Shown here: positions 41,619-48,996 of the stretch, one piece after another | How positions within the stretch are numbered: position 1 is the first letter of the stretch | How the letters are laid out: each line of letters starts with the position of its first letter | Virus record (IMG/VR): IMGVR_UViG_3300021138_001972 | Span: 23,335-87,334 of that record | DNA from: a virus | Reading direction: 5' to 3' (one strand) | Length of the DNA: 64,000 nt | The notes under the pieces: model-generated | What the model was told of the DNA's origin: nothing | Databases searched by the model: none | The model's input: only the letters and a program-made list of their open reading frames with translations | Program-made: the position numbers and the translations under genes

Positions 41619-43484
41619 TCAACTTAGGTTGATGGTCTTCCATCCAGTGCTGGTCTTGAAATACAGCACATCACCGTTGCGTGTTAGGTCGCCTATGCTG
41701 CCTTCTGTGGTCGGTACAGTGCCAAGATCAGGTAGGCTAAGCAAAGCTTGGCTGCTGAAAGTCCAAGTCTTTGACGTAGCCAGTATGCTGATGTTGCCAA
41801 CGGTTTGTAACAATCCATTACCCGTGTTTGATATGGGCAGGTTTAGCTCACCGTTTGGCCCAAAGATCCAGTTATAGCTGCCGTTGCTACGCAGGGTGTA
41901 ACCGCTGCCGTTGGTGTAGAATCCACGACCTGACGAGTCGCGCAGATCCAAGCTGGTGGTAACTGTGTTGTCTGTGGCAAACTGGCCCGTGATGCTGCCG
42001 TTGATCTTGGCGCCATTGGGGAAGATGGTGTTACCATCTGAGCCAAACAGCCAACCGTAGGTACCACTGTCAGTGGCGGCATTGCTGTTGATGCGCACAG
42101 TACCTTGGCTGCCCACTGTTAAGTTTGTGTCAATGGTCTGCAAATAATTGTTGCGTGGCAGCGTGAGTATGCCATTATAGCCAAAGGTCCATCCCTGTGT
42201 TTGGTCAACATTGGGTATTATGGTAATGTTGGTGTTGTCGGACTGCAACGAGAAGCTGTCCCAGTTCTGAGTCCTGATGATGCCCTTGTCTGGTATTTCT
42301 AGCGTCCCACCATAGCCAAAGGTCCACACGTTGCCAGTCTCTGTGGCAAGGTTTCCTGCGAACACTCGCACACCATCCTCATTGCCTGCTATCACGCCCT
42401 GACTTGGCATGATAAACCTACCCACGCTATCAGCATCAAAGGTGAAAGTGTGGGGGCCGCTGGTGATGTTTACCCAACCAGTGGTGCTGGTGATGTTGAG
42501 ATTGCCACTGGCAGTGACGATGTTGCCTGAGGCGGGCAACGTGAGGGTGCCATCTTGGCTAAATGTCCACGTGTAGGGCAATGCCAACCCAGTACCAATG
42601 GTCACCGGACCATAATAATTGTATAACAGTGCAGGATCGCCACTGCCATATGTGGGAATAACCAGTGCAGTTGTGGATCCATGACTGAGGTCTGAATTGT
42701 TGACGGTTACGCCATTTAGGCTATACATGGTTGTATTCACAAACGAAATATTACCTATGTTACCACCACCGCCTGCTGGACCTGTGGCACCAGTAGGACC
42801 TGGTACTGTGCTAGCTGTACCTGTAGGACCAGTGCGTCCTACGGGTCCAGTGATGCTGACACCTGTCGGACCTGTGCTACCTGTTGGTCCACCCAGGGGA
42901 CCTGTGGGTCCCGTGCTGCCCCTGATGCCTTGTTCACCGCGCGGGCCAGTTATGTTACCTGTTGGGCCAGTTGCCCCAGTTGGACCACCCAGTGGACCAG
43001 TAGGACCTGTACGACCTATGTCACCCATGGGTCCTGTGATGCCCTGCGTGCCCTGATAGCCTCTGGGACCCTGTGGTCCAGTTGGTCCTCCCAGAGGTCC
43101 AGTTGGTCCAGTCTCGCCTCTGAGTCCCGTTGGACCTGTAACACCATCGTAGCCTGCACTGCCTGTGGGACCTGTGGCACCAGTTTCGCCCACGCCTGGA
43201 CCAGTGGGACCAATATAACCACGCTCTCCAGTAGGACCGGTAGCACCCGGCGCACCCACACCGCCCTGTGCTCCAGTTGGTCCACCAAGAGGACCAGTTG
43301 GACCTGTCTCACCTCTGAGCCCGGTTGGACCAGTAGCGCCGTAGCCAGTGGGACCGGTTGATCCTGTGGGACCAGTGTCGCCCATATCTCCAGTTGGTCC
43401 TGTGACTTGGCTGTCCAATCCATAGGGACCAGTGGGGCCCTGCGAACCTGTGGGACCTGTGATATAATTGACCGTGGTAACCAT
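41619..43484 (-). CDS. collagen-like fibre protein with beta-solenoid tail
   Basis: 621 aa from ATG 43484 (TTG directly before it is possible). Residues 8-235 are G-P-T/G-x-x collagen repeats with very regular P-T-G-P-T-G-x-L-G-G units; from 236 on a beta-rich region with repeated [21 protein letters not shown] units, ending K-T-I-N-L. The W-x-F-x-x-D/N-G-x-L-x-L/F-P unit occurs many times and suggests a beta-solenoid or propeller-like stack. Third collagen-like fibre in the window. Confidence 0.82.
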   Translation of the reverse strand: MVTTVNYITGPTGSQGPTGPYGLDSQVTGPTGDMGDTGPTGSTGPTGYGATGPTGLRGETGPTGPLGGPTGAQGGVGAPGATGPTGERGYIGPTGPGVGETGATGPTGSAGYDGVTGPTGLRGETGPTGPLGGPTGPQGPRGYQGTQGITGPMGDIGRTGPTGPLGGPTGATGPTGNITGPRGEQGIRGSTGPTGPLGGPTGSTGPTGVSITGPVGRTGPTGTASTVPGPTGATGPAGGGGNIGNISFVNTTMYSLNGVTVNNSDLSHGSTTALVIPTYGSGDPALLYNYYGPVTIGTGLALPYTWTFSQDGTLTLPASGNIVTASGNLNITSTTGWVNITSGPHTFTFDADSVGRFIMPSQGVIAGNEDGVRVFAGNLATETGNVWTFGYGGTLEIPDKGIIRTQNWDSFSLQSDNTNITIIPNVDQTQGWTFGYNGILTLPRNNYLQTIDTNLTVGSQGTVRINSNAATDSGTYGWLFGSDGNTIFPNGAKINGSITGQFATDNTVTTSLDLRDSSGRGFYTNGSGYTLRSNGSYNWIFGPNGELNLPISNTGNGLLQTVGNISILATSKTWTFSSQALLSLPDLGTVPTTEGSIGDLTRNGDVLYFKTSTGWKTINLS

Positions 43485-43506
43485 CAATGTTTCCTGTGTG
43501 ATGCAG

Positions 43507-43515
43507 GATATTTAT
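43507..43515 (-). promoter_or_regulatory. T4-like late promoter box
   Basis: ATAAATATC on the minus strand, 22 bases before ATG 43484, with AGGAAA as ribosome site. Divergent to the box at 43530. Confidence 0.6.
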
Positions 43516-43529
43516 GGAGGGTGCGCACC

Positions 43530-43538
43530 ATAAATATC
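43530..43538 (+). promoter_or_regulatory. T4-like late promoter box
   Basis: ATAAATATC, TGACC, ATG 43544; leaderless arrangement and divergent to 43507-43515. Confidence 0.6.
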
Positions 43539-43543
43539 TGACC

Positions 43544-44416
43544 ATGCGCATGCTTGAGCTACTTGAACACACTGATGACCTAGACGAAGCCAGCTTGCGA
43601 GACCTTGCCAAGGCTGGTGTCATAGGCGCTGGCCTCATAGGTGCAGGATTAGGTGCCAACAGCATGCTAAGCAAGGCACCTGATCCCACGGCGATCACAC
43701 AACCAGCTCAGGCTGTGAAAACTGCCCCTTCGTCTGATGCAGTGGACAAAGCACAGCACCAGGCAGAGCCTCAAAAGGCACAGAATAATCCAAATTTTCC
43801 AGCTGAGCTCAAGGGGTTAGATAGCAAGGATGCCAAGACACGCGTCAGCACCTTTGCCCGGGTGGTGCTGCCTTTGATAGACGCTGAGAACGCGGAGATA
43901 CGCAAGCAACGCCAAGCATTGACACAGCTGAGCAAGCAGAAATCACTGACCAAGGCACAGGCAGATTGGCTGGAAGGCATGCGTGAATACTACAAGGCAG
44001 ACAGCCTGCAGGATCTGCTGGCCAAAGTAGACATTGTGCCACGCAGCATGGCACTAGCACAAGCAGCAGTGGAAAGCAGTTGGGGGCAGCAGCCTCTGGC
44101 ACAGCAGGCCAACGTGTTCTATGGCCAAAAGACTTTTGATCCAGAGGCACCCAGTGCCACAGGTCAGTACGGTGAGAAGTATCGTGCGTTTGATAGTCCC
44201 CAAGACAGCGTGCGTGCCTACATGCGCAATCTCAACACGCATCCTGCTTATGAACCATTCAGGTCAGCCCGAGCAGAGCTGAGATCCAAGAACCGGCCAC
44301 TGCAGGGTGCACAGTTGGTCAAGAGCCTGGGCAGCTACAGCACCAAGGGTGGTTATGGTCAGCAGCTGCACAGCATCATACAAGGTCGTGGTCTGAATAA
44401 ACTTGACACCAATTGA
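43544..44416 (+). CDS. glucosaminidase / Bax-like peptidoglycan hydrolase
   Basis: 290 aa. N-terminus M-R-M-L-E-L-L-E-H-T-D, then a Gly/Ala-rich hydrophobic stretch (V-I-G-A-G-L-I-G-A-G-L-G) and a Q/A/K linker. Residues about 150-285 match the glucosaminidase (Bax/FlgJ-like) domain: P-R-S-M-A-L-A-Q-A-A-V-E-S-S-W-G with the catalytic Glu, N-V-F-Y-G-Q-K, Y-R-A-F-D-S-P-Q-D-S-V, Y-S-T-K-G-G-Y-G. It cleaves the glycan strands of peptidoglycan. Far from the holin/spanin block and with a late box and a peptide-like leader, it may be a virion-associated hydrolase rather than the lysis enzyme. Confidence 0.8.
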   Translation: MRMLELLEHTDDLDEASLRDLAKAGVIGAGLIGAGLGANSMLSKAPDPTAITQPAQAVKTAPSSDAVDKAQHQAEPQKAQNNPNFPAELKGLDSKDAKTRVSTFARVVLPLIDAENAEIRKQRQALTQLSKQKSLTKAQADWLEGMREYYKADSLQDLLAKVDIVPRSMALAQAAVESSWGQQPLAQQANVFYGQKTFDPEAPSATGQYGEKYRAFDSPQDSVRAYMRNLNTHPAYEPFRSARAELRSKNRPLQGAQLVKSLGSYSTKGGYGQQLHSIIQGRGLNKLDTN

Positions 44417-44437
44417 TCACCTGCCTATCATTGGTGC

Positions 44438-44746
44438 ATGACAGACAAACTCAGTGAACTGGAACGTTGGGAAAAGCTGCGCAATCGAGCCATGGATCGC
44501 GGCTTCATAATGAACGTGGACCGACACAAGATTACCATGGCCCCCAGCGTGCTCAAGGTGCTTGATCACAGCAAGCGTGGCGCAGTGTCCTTCCTCAGCT
44601 TGGAAGAAGTAGAAAGCTGGTTGGACGGCTATGATTGGATGCTGGCACATGCCACCGGCATGGGATTCAATATCAAAGTAGCTGAAAAAGATGCGTATGA
44701 CCAGTGGGATCAGCATCGTATTCTCAGGGTTCTCAGCAGCGATTAA
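44438..44746 (+). CDS. hypothetical protein, 102 aa
   Basis: Charged, helical protein (L-S-E-L-E-R-W-E-K-L-R-N-R-A, L-E-E-V-E-S-W-L-D-G-Y-D-W-M). Starts 22 bases after the glucosaminidase stop and is probably co-transcribed with it. No family recognised. Confidence 0.65.
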   Translation: MTDKLSELERWEKLRNRAMDRGFIMNVDRHKITMAPSVLKVLDHSKRGAVSFLSLEEVESWLDGYDWMLAHATGMGFNIKVAEKDAYDQWDQHRILRVLSSD

Positions 44747-44776
44747 ACAAAAAACTTTGATTTTTCATCTTTTCGG

Positions 44777-44804
44777 TTGACGTTTATCACACAGGCTGTA
44801 TAAA
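44777..44804 (+). promoter_or_regulatory. sigma-70-type promoter overlapping a late box
   Basis: TTGACG (44777-44782), 16 bases, TATAAA (44799-44804). The -10 is also the perfect late box TATAAATA (44799-44806), so this site could serve both phases. Confidence 0.55.
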
Positions 44805-44810
44805 TAACTC

Positions 44811-44963
44811 ATGATGACAACATTCGCGCCTAAATCAACCAGCTTTACACAGCAGCACAGCTATCAAGCCATGCCCAATACCATTTGGCTGGCAATAGCT
44901 GGAGTCCAGCTCTGTGGCTTAGATCGCGGCGTGGAATTGCCAGCAGAGGGGTGTAGAGGATAG
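44811..44963 (+). CDS. doubtful 50-aa ORF at the start of the tRNA island
   Basis: ATGATG four bases after the TATAAATA box, open to TAG 44961. The sequence is Thr/Gln-rich and then unremarkable. The same DNA folds into hairpins (44889-44943), so the transcript may instead be a non-coding leader of the tRNA island. Kept at low confidence. Confidence 0.25.
   Translation: MMTTFAPKSTSFTQQHSYQAMPNTIWLAIAGVQLCGLDRGVELPAEGCRG
44889..44943 (+). ncRNA. structured RNA element
   Basis: Outer stem CTGGCAAT (44889-44896) with ATTGCCAG (44936-44943), enclosing a 6-bp hairpin AGCTGG-AGT-CCAGCT. Resembles a small branched RNA; function unknown. Confidence 0.35.
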
Positions 44964-44999
44964 TGTAGCAGCCAAAAGCAGCACAATTATTCCAAAACA

Positions 45000-45030
45000 C
45001 CCCCAGAATCGAAAGATTCGGGGGTTTTTT
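45000..45030 (+). terminator. Rho-independent terminator
   Basis: CCCCC-A-GAATC, loop GAAA, GATTC-GGGGG, then TTTTTT. Strong stem with one bulged A and a six-T tail; separates the leader transcript from the tRNA genes. Confidence 0.85.
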
Positions 45031-45251
45031 ATTGGTGTGAAGCGGGACTGATAATCCAGCTGTTGATCGCCGAGTGTGGTACATGGGGAAACGTGGTCCT
45101 CGCCGGGCACTATAAACTTCTGGCAAACGGGCGGCCCTGGTGATGGAATCCCTTGTGTGGGACTAAAAACCCAGGTTGATAGACAAGCGCATTGGCCACG
45201 ACGTGGTGATCGATGATGCGCTTCTCTATCCGTTGCGGCAACACAACGTAT
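45031..45251 (+). other. gene-free, hairpin-rich interval
   Basis: No convincing ORF or tRNA. Visible stems: CCTGG/CCAGG near 45136-45175, and GATAG with AAGCGCAT (45178-45192) pairing to ATGCGCTT and CTATC (45216-45230), then CGTTG/CAACG. Probably processed spacer RNA of the tRNA transcript. Confidence 0.4.
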
Positions 45252-45327
45252 GCTCCCATCATCTAGCGGCCTAGGATATCCGCCTTTCACGTGGAACACA
45301 CCGGTTCGAATCCGGTTGGGAGCACCA
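45252..45327 (+). tRNA. tRNA-Glu(UUC)
   Basis: Complete cloverleaf; acceptor GCTCCCA/TGGGAGC, anticodon loop CTTTCAC, T-arm ACCGG-TTCGAAT-CCGGT, encoded ACCA end. Confidence 0.93.
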
Positions 45328-45342
45328 TTCTTGGAGACACAC

Positions 45343-45546
45343 ATGCAGGGATATCTGATCATAAACACCAATGAGCAAGGCACGGTGACCACATACACAC
45401 AATTTAACATGGCTGTGTGGACACATGTGATCAACGAGATATTAGAGCAGCGTCCAGATATCTGTTTTGAGCAAAGCGAATCACCAGATCCCAGCGGACG
45501 CTATTGTGGGATAATAGAAACTTTTTGGCGCATAACTCAGTGGTAG
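45343..45546 (+). CDS. small hypothetical protein, 67 aa
   Basis: ATG 45343 with TTGGAG upstream (a longer frame would run through the tRNA). Starts M-Q-G-Y-L-I-I-N-T-N and ends E-T-F-W-R-I-T-Q-W; its last 21 bases overlap the 5' end of tRNA-Ile. Mixed strands and one helix (M-A-V-W-T-H-V-I-N-E-I-L). No family recognised. Confidence 0.55.
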   Translation: MQGYLIINTNEQGTVTTYTQFNMAVWTHVINEILEQRPDICFEQSESPDPSGRYCGIIETFWRITQW

Positions 45547-45600
45547 AGTACTGTCCTGATAAGACAGAAGTCGTTGGTTCAAATCCAACTGTGCCAACCA
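45526..45600 (+). tRNA. tRNA-Ile(GAU)
   Basis: Acceptor TGGCGCA/TGTGCCA, D-loop AGTGGTA, anticodon loop CTGATAA, T-loop TTCAAAT, encoded ACCA. Overlaps the end of the preceding ORF. Confidence 0.93.
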
Positions 45601-45653
45601 AGTAAATAGGTTAATTAGTAAACAATACCTATCACGTGCGGGAGGGCACACAC

Positions 45654-45968
45654 ATGAAATACCTAGTACCATTGCTGCTGATCAGCAGCACTGCCGTGGC
45701 AGAAGACAGTGTTTCACGCTGTGCCGGCGCTGACAAGATATTTCCCTATCTGAACCAGCAGTACGGCGAGATAGCATTCGCAGAGTTTCTTGATCCGCAG
45801 AATCACCACATGGTCATGTTGGTGAGCCCCAAGACCAGCACATGGACAGTGCTGATGGAGGAGACCACAGACCACTTCTGCGCAGTGGCAGCTGGCACCA
45901 AATTTGAGCCTGCTGACCAGAAAAAGTTTGAGAAATACCAAGACAAGAAGCCAGAAATACCAGGTTGA
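45654..45968 (+). CDS. secreted small protein
   Basis: 104 aa from ATG 45654 (GGGAGG upstream). Signal peptide 1-17 or so: M-K-Y-L-V-P-L-L-L-I-S-S-T-A-V-A/E. The mature part has two Cys (C-A-G-A-D, F-C-A-V), strands and a charged C-terminal tail, so it is probably periplasmic. No family recognised. It sits between tRNA genes. Confidence 0.65.
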   Translation: MKYLVPLLLISSTAVAEDSVSRCAGADKIFPYLNQQYGEIAFAEFLDPQNHHMVMLVSPKTSTWTVLMEETTDHFCAVAAGTKFEPADQKKFEKYQDKKPEIPG

Positions 45969-45975
45969 TCATCAA

Positions 45976-46034
45976 CGGGAGAGCTGGACGGAAACTCCAG
46001 CTGTGACTCAACGTCGCTGTTGAGCTCCCGCCCA
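45976..46034 (+). ncRNA. D-armless tRNA-like RNA (Phe-like anticodon loop)
   Basis: Stem CGGGAG/CTCCCG, two bases, arm CTGGA-(CGGAAAC)-TCCAG, spacer CTGTGA, arm CTCAAC-(GTCGCT)-GTTGAG, then C-CCA. The first arm has a 7-base loop that would present GAA (Phe), but position 33 is G and the second arm lacks a T-loop consensus. Whether it is charged is unknown. Confidence 0.4.
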
Positions 46035-46112
46035 GTTTGAGCTAGCGGTAGAAGGATCACAGCCCGGCCATGACCCGGACATCTGTGTGAACCACGGCGA
46101 TGCTCATCAATC

Positions 46113-46182
46113 TTGGACCAGCGGTAGAGGCAGCGCAGCGCATGGCTCTGAACCACAGCGGGTGCGCACACGGCTGGTCCAA
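46113..46182 (+). ncRNA. tRNA-sized inverted-repeat element
   Basis: Perfect 9-bp stem TTGGACCAG (46113-46121) with CTGGTCCAA (46174-46182); inside, a D-loop-like GCGGTAGAGG and a Gln-like loop CTCTGAA, but no regular cloverleaf and no T-arm. Possibly a decayed tRNA-Gln(CUG). A related-looking stretch (46036-46100) precedes it. Confidence 0.3.
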
Positions 46183-46190
46183 ACCCAGAT

Positions 46191-46264
46191 GCCGCCTTGG
46201 TTCAATGGTAGAACGCGAGTTTGTGGAACTCGACACAGTGGTTCAATTCCACTAGGCGGTACCA
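46191..46264 (+). tRNA. tRNA-His(GUG)
   Basis: Acceptor GCCGCCT/AGGCGGT, anticodon loop TTGTGGA, T-arm AGTGG-TTCAATT-CCACT, encoded ACCA. The base before it is T rather than the usual encoded G-1. Confidence 0.9.
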
Positions 46265-46349
46265 ACAAGGCAAGATCCCAGAGGCCCCATAGGCAGCTGT
46301 AGGGGATCGCTGCGCAGGCGGGACGGGGGCCGTGCGTGGGTGAGCACCA

Positions 46350-46377
46350 TTGACGCAGCTCACATAGGCATTATCAT
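46350..46377 (+). promoter_or_regulatory. sigma-70-type promoter for clpP
   Basis: TTGACG (46350-46355), 16 bases, TATCAT (46372-46377). AGAGGT ribosome site and ATG 46411 follow. Confidence 0.6.
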
Positions 46378-46410
46378 GTAAGACATTTTGATAATCAGCA
46401 CAGAGGTAAC

Positions 46411-47019
46411 ATGCCAAATCTAGTTCCAGTGGTAGTAGAAAAGGAAGCCGGCGGCGAACGCAGCTATGACATCTTCAGCAGATTGCTCAAAGATCGCATC
46501 ATCATGTTAGACACAGACGTGAGCGAGCACAGCGCCAGCTTGATCGTGGCCCAGCTGCTGTTCTTGGAGAGCCAAAGCCCCAAGAAAGACATCTACATGT
46601 ACATCAACAGCCCAGGTGGCGTGGTCACAGCTGGCATGGCCATCTATGACACAATGAATTTCATCAAACCAGACGTGTGCACCATAGTCATGGGACAGGC
46701 CTGCAGCATGGGCAGCTTATTAGCCACAGCAGGCGCAGCAGGCAAGCGTTACATGCTGCCCTACGCACGCCACATGATACATCAACCTAGTGGTGGTGCT
46801 CGTGGTCAGGCCACTGACATCCAGATCCAGGCCCGTGAGATACAGAAGATGAAGACTTATCTCACTGAGATCTACGCCAAGCACAACACAGCTGGCAAGA
46901 CCTTTGCAGATCTCAGCGCTGACATGGAACGCGACTTCTTCATGAGCGCAGAAGAAGCGCTGGCCTACGGCTTGATCGACAAGATCATTGCCAACAGAGA
47001 CAGCATCACAGGCGAGTAA
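46411..47019 (+). CDS. clpP: ATP-dependent Clp protease proteolytic subunit
   Basis: 202 aa, normal ClpP length. Serine peptidase (S14) forming a 14-mer chamber that works with ClpX/ClpA-type unfoldases. Catalytic triad visible: Ser99 (Q-A-C-S-M-G), His124 (M-I-H-Q-P), Asp175 (M-E-R-D). Oxyanion loop G-G-V-V and the N-terminal domain are intact; no propeptide is obvious. No ClpX/ClpA partner is in the window, so it would use a host or distant phage unfoldase. Own promoter upstream; lies within the tRNA island. Confidence 0.93.
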   Translation: MPNLVPVVVEKEAGGERSYDIFSRLLKDRIIMLDTDVSEHSASLIVAQLLFLESQSPKKDIYMYINSPGGVVTAGMAIYDTMNFIKPDVCTIVMGQACSMGSLLATAGAAGKRYMLPYARHMIHQPSGGARGQATDIQIQAREIQKMKTYLTEIYAKHNTAGKTFADLSADMERDFFMSAEEALAYGLIDKIIANRDSITGE

Positions 47020-47490
47020 AATAGTGGTTGACAGCAGCTGTAACCGTGCTATTGTACGGTATAGCTGCTGTTTGACATGAAAATCTGAGGTAACGCAAGT
47101 TATCTCTTCACAGATACACTGCCCAGACGTGGGGTATGATACATGGATCAGTTGACTCTGATGCCATTATGGTTTGAGTCCATGACAGTGTGTCTTTGAA
47201 GGGATAATTGGGCTCGGCAGAGCCAACGAGGCAAACATGTGGAGCTTCGGCTGACGTAGACGTTGTTGATAATTCTGAAAGTGGATTGACCTATCCTAGG
47301 CCGGTTCTTTCTAACTCAGACGGACTCGACTCTGGAACCAAGCGGAAGGCCACATCAATGGTTGTAGGTGACGATTGGTGATATAGGAACCTTCGGAAAT
47401 TGTGGCAGTATGGCACTGCCGGTGAAGCACCCAGGGAGATGCTGGGACAGCAGATGAGCAATCATCTAACAGAACAAATGCCAAAAGTTT
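47020..47490 (+). ncRNA. hairpin-rich non-coding interval between clpP and tRNA-Tyr
   Basis: 470 bases with no supported ORF. It begins with a promoter at 47028 and contains a T-arm-like TATGG-TTTGAGT-CCATG inside ACACTG/CAGTGT ends (about 47112-47190), GGCTC-GGCA-GAGCC, AGC-TTCG-GCT, GGTTC/GGAACC, GGCAGT/ACTGCC, CCCAG/CTGGG and AGATGA-GCAA-TCATCT. Motifs at 47360-47372 and 47386-47395 recur at 49075-49109. Likely a structured transcript. Confidence 0.45.
47028..47055 (+). promoter_or_regulatory. sigma-70-type promoter
   Basis: TTGACA (47028-47033), 16 bases, TATTGT (47050-47055), directly after clpP; would drive the non-coding interval and tRNA-Tyr. Confidence 0.65.
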
Positions 47491-47579
47491 GGGACGGCTG
47501 CTCAGACGGCGGATGGGCACGGGGCTGTAAACCTCGCACATAAGAAACGGAGTAGGTTCGAATCCTACCCGTCCCACCA
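47491..47579 (+). tRNA. tRNA-Tyr(GUA)
   Basis: Class II tRNA with long variable arm; acceptor GGGACGG/CCGTCCC, anticodon loop CTGTAAA, T-arm GTAGG-TTCGAAT-CCTAC, encoded ACCA. Confidence 0.92.
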
Positions 47580-47605
47580 AATACCAGACTATCAGTCCGG
47601 CAATT

Positions 47606-47624
47606 CTGTATAAATAATATACAG
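47606..47624 (+). promoter_or_regulatory. late box inside a hairpin before the nuclease gene
   Basis: CTGTAT-AAATAAT-ATACAG inverted repeat that contains a perfect TATAAATA (47609-47616); its 3' arm runs into the ribosome site CAGGAG. A longer read-through RNA could fold and hide the ribosome site, while the late transcript would lack the 5' arm. Confidence 0.55.
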
Positions 47625-47633
47625 GAGATTGAT

Positions 47634-48032
47634 ATGTTTAAGAACAGCAAGAAACAAGGCGATGCTGCATTAGGCCAAGCTATTGCGTATTTCACAATGC
47701 TTGGCTATGATGTTGCGTTGCCGTTAACAGATAGCGCAGATTGGGATCTAATTGTTGAAATGGAAGATGGGCTAAAGAGGATACAAGTAAAGTCATCCTT
47801 CCAACTTAACAAATCGGGTGTGATGATGTTTAATTGTGATGTGAAGGGCGGTAATCAAAGCTTTAACAAGCCCGCCAAGACTATACAGTCACAATGTTGG
47901 GATTTAATCTTTTTACATCATATGGTTACCGGAAAACAAGCATTGATACCTAAAGAAGTCCTCATAACAAAAGGTCAAATCAACTTAGGTAGCACTCAAT
48001 GTAAGTACAAGCAATATTACATAGGTGGTTGA
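47634..48032 (+). CDS. PD-(D/E)XK homing-type endonuclease
   Basis: 132 aa. K-Q-G-D-A-A-L-G-Q-A-I-A-Y-F near the start, then D-W-D-L-I-V-E and K-R-I-Q-V-K-S-S make the D-x(n)-E-x-K catalytic core of the PDDEXK_5 family (I-Ssp6803I-like). It cuts DNA and probably acts as a free-standing mobile nuclease in the tRNA island. More AT-rich than most neighbours, consistent with mobility. TATAAATA box and AGGAG upstream. Confidence 0.75.
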   Translation: MFKNSKKQGDAALGQAIAYFTMLGYDVALPLTDSADWDLIVEMEDGLKRIQVKSSFQLNKSGVMMFNCDVKGGNQSFNKPAKTIQSQCWDLIFLHHMVTGKQALIPKEVLITKGQINLGSTQCKYKQYYIGG

Positions 48033-48056
48033 TATCGTACCACTCACCAACTACAT

Positions 48057-48134
48057 CGGGGTATAGCGAAGTCTGGCCATCGCGCCTGGTTTGGGACCAG
48101 GAGACCCTCAGTTCGAATCTGAGTACCCCGACCA
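48057..48134 (+). tRNA. tRNA-Pro(UGG)
   Basis: Acceptor CGGGGTA/TACCCCG, anticodon arm CCTGG-TTTGGGA-CCAGG, T-arm CTCAG-TTCGAAT-CTGAG, encoded ACCA. Confidence 0.93.
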
Positions 48135-48138
48135 TGAT

Positions 48139-48319
48139 TCTAGGAGGCAGAGTAGCCATACACGGTCATGCCAAACGGTCACTGCTTACCACCCATCAGG
48201 GTAGAACTAGCACACCCTGGCATGGCGAGGTCGGGTTGCGGGGTGCCGATATGTAGGTCCCGCTTAGAACCTTGGGAACCCGTGCGCTGAAAAGAGGGTC
48301 GACACTCGTCCCTCCTAGA
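48139..48319 (+). ncRNA. structured non-coding RNA candidate, about 180 nt
   Basis: Closed by TCTAGGAGG (48139-48147) with CCTCCTAGA (48311-48319). Inside are ACCC-ATCA-GGGT, CACCC/GGGTG, TCCC/GGGA and a final GAGGG-T-CGA/TCG-T-CCCTC hairpin. No ORF with a ribosome site. Lies directly after tRNA-Pro and before a late gene. No known RNA family recognised. Confidence 0.45.
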
Positions 48320-48327
48320 TACCTCTC

Positions 48328-48335
48328 TATAAATA
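48328..48335 (+). promoter_or_regulatory. T4-like late promoter box
   Basis: TATAAATA, 18 bases before ATG 48354, with GAGGA between. Confidence 0.6.
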
Positions 48336-48353
48336 TCTATATGAGGATTAGAT

Positions 48354-48578
48354 ATGAATAAAGAACTTGATGAATATCGTCAGTCAAATTATGATGACAC
48401 ATCATCAAATCCTCACAAGCTGAAAACAGTGATTTCTCCAACTAAACCAGGATCTGGTTGGGTGGAAGTGACACCAGACATTGTAGCAAAATTAGAAATT
48501 TCTACAGTTAATATCAGAAATGCAGTCAAGAAACTCAAAGATATAATGACAAATACCGTTACGTATCCTGCTCATTAG
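48354..48578 (+). CDS. small hypothetical late protein, 74 aa
   Basis: Acidic N-terminus (N-K-E-L-D-E-Y-R-Q-S-N-Y-D-D), Pro/Gly loop, then a helix (I-R-N-A-V-K-K-L-K-D-I-M). Clear late box and ribosome site. Its TAG stop shares its last base with the next tRNA. No family recognised. Confidence 0.6.
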   Translation: MNKELDEYRQSNYDDTSSNPHKLKTVISPTKPGSGWVEVTPDIVAKLEISTVNIRNAVKKLKDIMTNTVTYPAH

Positions 48579-48655
48579 CACCCGTATGCCGCCTGGCTTC
48601 GAACCAGGAGAAAGCTAATGGAATCATGGGGGTTCGAGTCCCTCCGGGTGCGCCA
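48578..48655 (+). tRNA. tRNA-Arg(UCG), lacking a D-arm
   Basis: Acceptor GCACCCG/CGGGTGC, anticodon arm CCTGG-CTTCGAA-CCAGG, T-arm with TTCGAGT loop, encoded GCCA. Only TATGCCG stands between acceptor and anticodon stem, so no D-arm can form; instead about 19 bases lie between anticodon and T-arms. Confidence 0.65.
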
Positions 48656-48662
48656 ATGCTCA

Positions 48663-48799
48663 GTTTGTTTCCGCAACGCAACATCGCAGCATACCCTGGG
48701 TAGTAGCTGTGGATTGGTCCAACGGAGAGGACGCTACCCTAACGGGCAGAAGTGCGGGTTCGAATCCCAGCATCACGATGTTGCGCTGCGGAAACAAAC
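48663..48799 (+). repeat. 24-bp inverted repeat enclosing a tRNA remnant
   Basis: Left arm 48663-48686 (GTTTGTTTCCGC then AACGCAACATCG), right arm 48776-48799; complementary over 24 bp with one 2-base mismatch. The 89-base interior has a D-like GGTCC-AACGGAGA-GGAC and a T-arm-like GGG-TTCGAAT-CCC. A long processed hairpin or a mobile tRNA-derived element. Confidence 0.6.
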
Positions 48800-48801
48800 G
48801 G

Positions 48802-48829
48802 TTGACAGCATGTGAAAACGTGCTAATGT
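48802..48829 (+). promoter_or_regulatory. sigma-70-type promoter for tRNA-Met
   Basis: TTGACA (48802-48807), 16 bases, TAATGT (48824-48829); start would fall just before the tRNA at 48836. Confidence 0.7.
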
Positions 48830-48835
48830 GAGACA

Positions 48836-48911
48836 TGGACTGGTAGCCAAGCGGTAAGGCCCGCCTCTCATAAAGGTGTCAGCGTAGGTTCGAATCCTAC
48901 CCGGTCCACCA
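48836..48911 (+). tRNA. tRNA-Met(CAU)
   Basis: Acceptor TGGACTG/CGGTCCA, anticodon arm CGCCT-CTCATAA-AGGTG, T-loop TTCGAAT, encoded ACCA. Could be Ile2 if C34 is modified. Confidence 0.9.
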
Positions 48912-48920
48912 AAGTTTTAT

Positions 48921-48996
48921 TCTGGTGTAGTCAAATAGTAAGGACAGCACGCTGTTAACGTGTCTCATGTTGGGGCGGAACCAACCACCAGAGCCA
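48921..48996 (+). tRNA. tRNA-Asn(GUU), non-canonical D- and T-loops
   Basis: 76-nt cloverleaf: acceptor TCTGGTG/CACCAGA, G discriminator and CCA; D-stem GTC/GAC with loop AAATAGTAAG; anticodon arm GCACG-CTGTTAA-CGTGT; T-stem GTTGG/CCAAC with loop GGCGGAA. The D-loop GG and the TTC of the T-loop, which normally dock, are both missing while all stems are intact. Confidence 0.6.

Noticed and set aside
46036-46182. Two further ordinary tRNAs with D-loop-like AGCGGTAGA
   Set aside because: Neither stretch forms a cloverleaf with a T-arm; kept only as a tRNA-sized inverted-repeat element.
47020-47490. tmRNA or RNase P RNA
   Set aside because: No tag reading frame, no paired Ala-like acceptor ends and no conserved RNase P core motifs.
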